From Pseudomonadota bacterium (GTDB lineage: Bacteria; Pseudomonadota; Gammaproteobacteria; Steroidobacterales; Steroidobacteraceae), in contig JADIYJ010000014.1 of NCBI GenBank assembly GCA_016705325.1, positions 66,750 to 130,749 on the forward strand: a DNA stretch of 64,000 nt. Reading direction: 5' to 3'. This document shows, one piece after another, positions 62,835-64,000 of this stretch (positions are counted from its first letter, which is position 1; each line of letters opens with the position of its first letter). The translations under genes and the position numbers were made by a program. A model generated the notes under the pieces. The model was not told the DNA's origin and ran no database searches. It saw only the letters and a list, made by a program, of their open reading frames with translations.

Positions 62835-62968
62835 GCGTCCACTTCCCTGCTCGTTGTGTCCTCCCCGCAGCATCCAACGTATTCGCCGGGGTTTCCAGAC
62901 CCAGGCACTGTCTAATGGCGGCGAATCGCGCTGTAACATAAGTGCAATCGAATTCAGGAGTGCCAGGC

Positions 62969-64000
62969 ATGATTTCTTCGTCGCAGCGCGCGCAAGCGGG
63001 GCGGGGCAGGGGGTCGACATGCGCAAGGCTCGCCCGGATGCTGTTGCTGGCATCGCTGTGCGTTTTCTCCAGCGCGATCCTGGCCGCACCGAAGACGGAC
63101 GTCGTGGTCCTGCTGAATGGCGACAGGATCACCGGTGAGATCAAGTCGCTGGAATACAGCCAGCTCAAGCTCAGCACTGATCACATGGGCACGATCTACA
63201 TCAAATGGGACAAGATCGCGAGCCTGCAGTCCAGCCAGTACCTGCTGCTCGAACGTACCGACGGTACCCGGTACTACGGTCAGCTGGTCGCAGGCGAAGG
63301 CGATTCGACGCTGCAGGTCGTGCGTTCCTTAGACGAACCGGTGGCGTCGGTCGACATGGCTGTCGTCGTGCGTGCCCAGCCGATCGAAGGCGGCGATCTC
63401 ATCGACCGGCTCGACGGCTACGTCAGCGCCGGCCTCGACATGGCCAAGGCCAGCGACCGGCGCAGCATCGATTTCGCCGGGCGGCCTGTCATCGCGCACC
63501 CGCGTGCGTGCATGGACGCTCGACGGCTCGGCCAACCTCACCGACGACAGCGCGGGCGACACCAGCGAGCGCTATCAGTTGCAGGGGAACTATCGCCAGT
63601 TCCACCGCGACCGCAAGTTCTACCTTGGCTTCGGCAGCCTGGAGCGCAACACCGAACTTGACCTCAACCTGCGCACGATGGCGGGCGGTGGCTATGGCCG
63701 CTACTTCGTGCAGAACAATCATGCCGAGTGGCTGGGCGGACTCGGCAGCGTCACTCCCATGAAAACTACACGGGCGGCGAAACCTTCGACAGCGTTGAAG
63801 CCGTGCTGACGACGCAGTTCAAGCTCTTTCGCTACGATTTCCCCGAGACCGACATCGGCGGTTCGCTGACGCTGCTGCCCAGCCTGACGAAGTCCGGACG
63901 CTACCGCGCGGAGGCTGACTTGCGGGCGAAGTACGAGTTCGTCGACGACCTGTATTTCGAGTTGAAGGTGTACGGCAGCTACGACAGCGAGCCACCGCTC
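62969..64000 (+). CDS. DUF481-type outer-membrane protein, partial, frameshifted
   Basis: The 5' part of a gene that runs off the window. AGGAG at 62956-62960 lies eight bases before ATG 62969. A signal peptide (ARMLLLASLCVFSSAILAA) is followed by DVVVLLNGDRITGEIKSLEY and TIYIKWDKIASL, the usual N-terminal pair of small SH3-like strands. After a frame change near 63490, SANLTDDSAGDTSERYQLQG and FYLGFGSLERNTELDLN continue the DUF481 barrel, and after another near 63760, YTGGETFDSVEAVLTTQFKL. DUF481 members are salt-stress-linked outer-membrane proteins of unknown role. It is divergent from the phosphoketolase. Confidence 0.75.

Overview
The window looks like chromosomal DNA of a high-GC, aerobic, hydrocarbon-using proteobacterium, most likely gammaproteobacterial. 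This is inferred from gene content and codon use; no rRNA or tRNA was found to anchor the taxonomy. The genes point to alkane and lipid metabolism: alkane hydroxylase AlkB with a [2Fe-2S] ferredoxin, a PQQ alcohol dehydrogenase, an iron alcohol dehydrogenase, an AlkK-type acyl-CoA synthetase and a wax ester synthase.

Layout. 0-5 kb: RlpA-like protein, a decayed hydrolase, then a TetR regulator and HSL-type hydrolase divergent from alkB, ferredoxin and an AlkB-type DNA repair dioxygenase. 5-11 kb: a compact cluster of cytochrome c4, MauG-like di-heme protein, a beta-helix/cytochrome c fusion and a TonB receptor. 11-14.2 kb: IS1634-type transposase, a VapC/Phd pair and a gutted RelE/XRE pair. 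14.2-19.5 kb: PQQ dehydrogenase, amidase, Fe-dependent dehydrogenase. 19.6-23.3 kb: integron-type attC sites with a CPBP cassette and a toxin/antitoxin cassette, then a wrecked transposase copy containing a poly-G block that is probably artefactual. 23.3-33.4 kb: a long minus-strand run (AlkK, DUF3047, wax ester synthase, DUF2505, ExoD, SDR, epimerase, BASS transporter, ThDP enzyme), the last five overlapping end to start. 33.5-47.6 kb: TauE, methyltransferases, aminotransferase, formaldehyde detoxification pair, WYL regulator, DUF2891, M16 peptidase, OmpA-like porin. 47.7-57.7 kb: 2-oxoacid:ferredoxin oxidoreductase operon, DUF885 and an M16 pair, and an NAD(P)-binding protein. 57.7-64 kb: mechanosensitive channel, transaldolase, phosphoketolase and a partial DUF481 protein.

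How it fits together. A near-perfect palindrome lies between tetR and alkB, and a 12/16 match to it lies directly in front of the PQQ alcohol dehydrogenase 13.6 kb away, so the hydroxylase and the next oxidation step may share one regulator. Fatty acids formed downstream could be activated by the AlkK-like ligase and stored by the wax ester synthase. The cytochrome/beta-helix/TonB cluster directly behind the alkB operon is the best candidate for an undescribed system.

Sequence quality. At least nine genes between about 41 and 64 kb carry single-base frameshifts, often in G or C runs, while the protein stays conserved on both sides. I treat these mostly as consensus errors and annotate through them. 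A different group (hydrolase remnant, RelE toxin, glutathione transferase) has lost internal segments and looks truly decayed.
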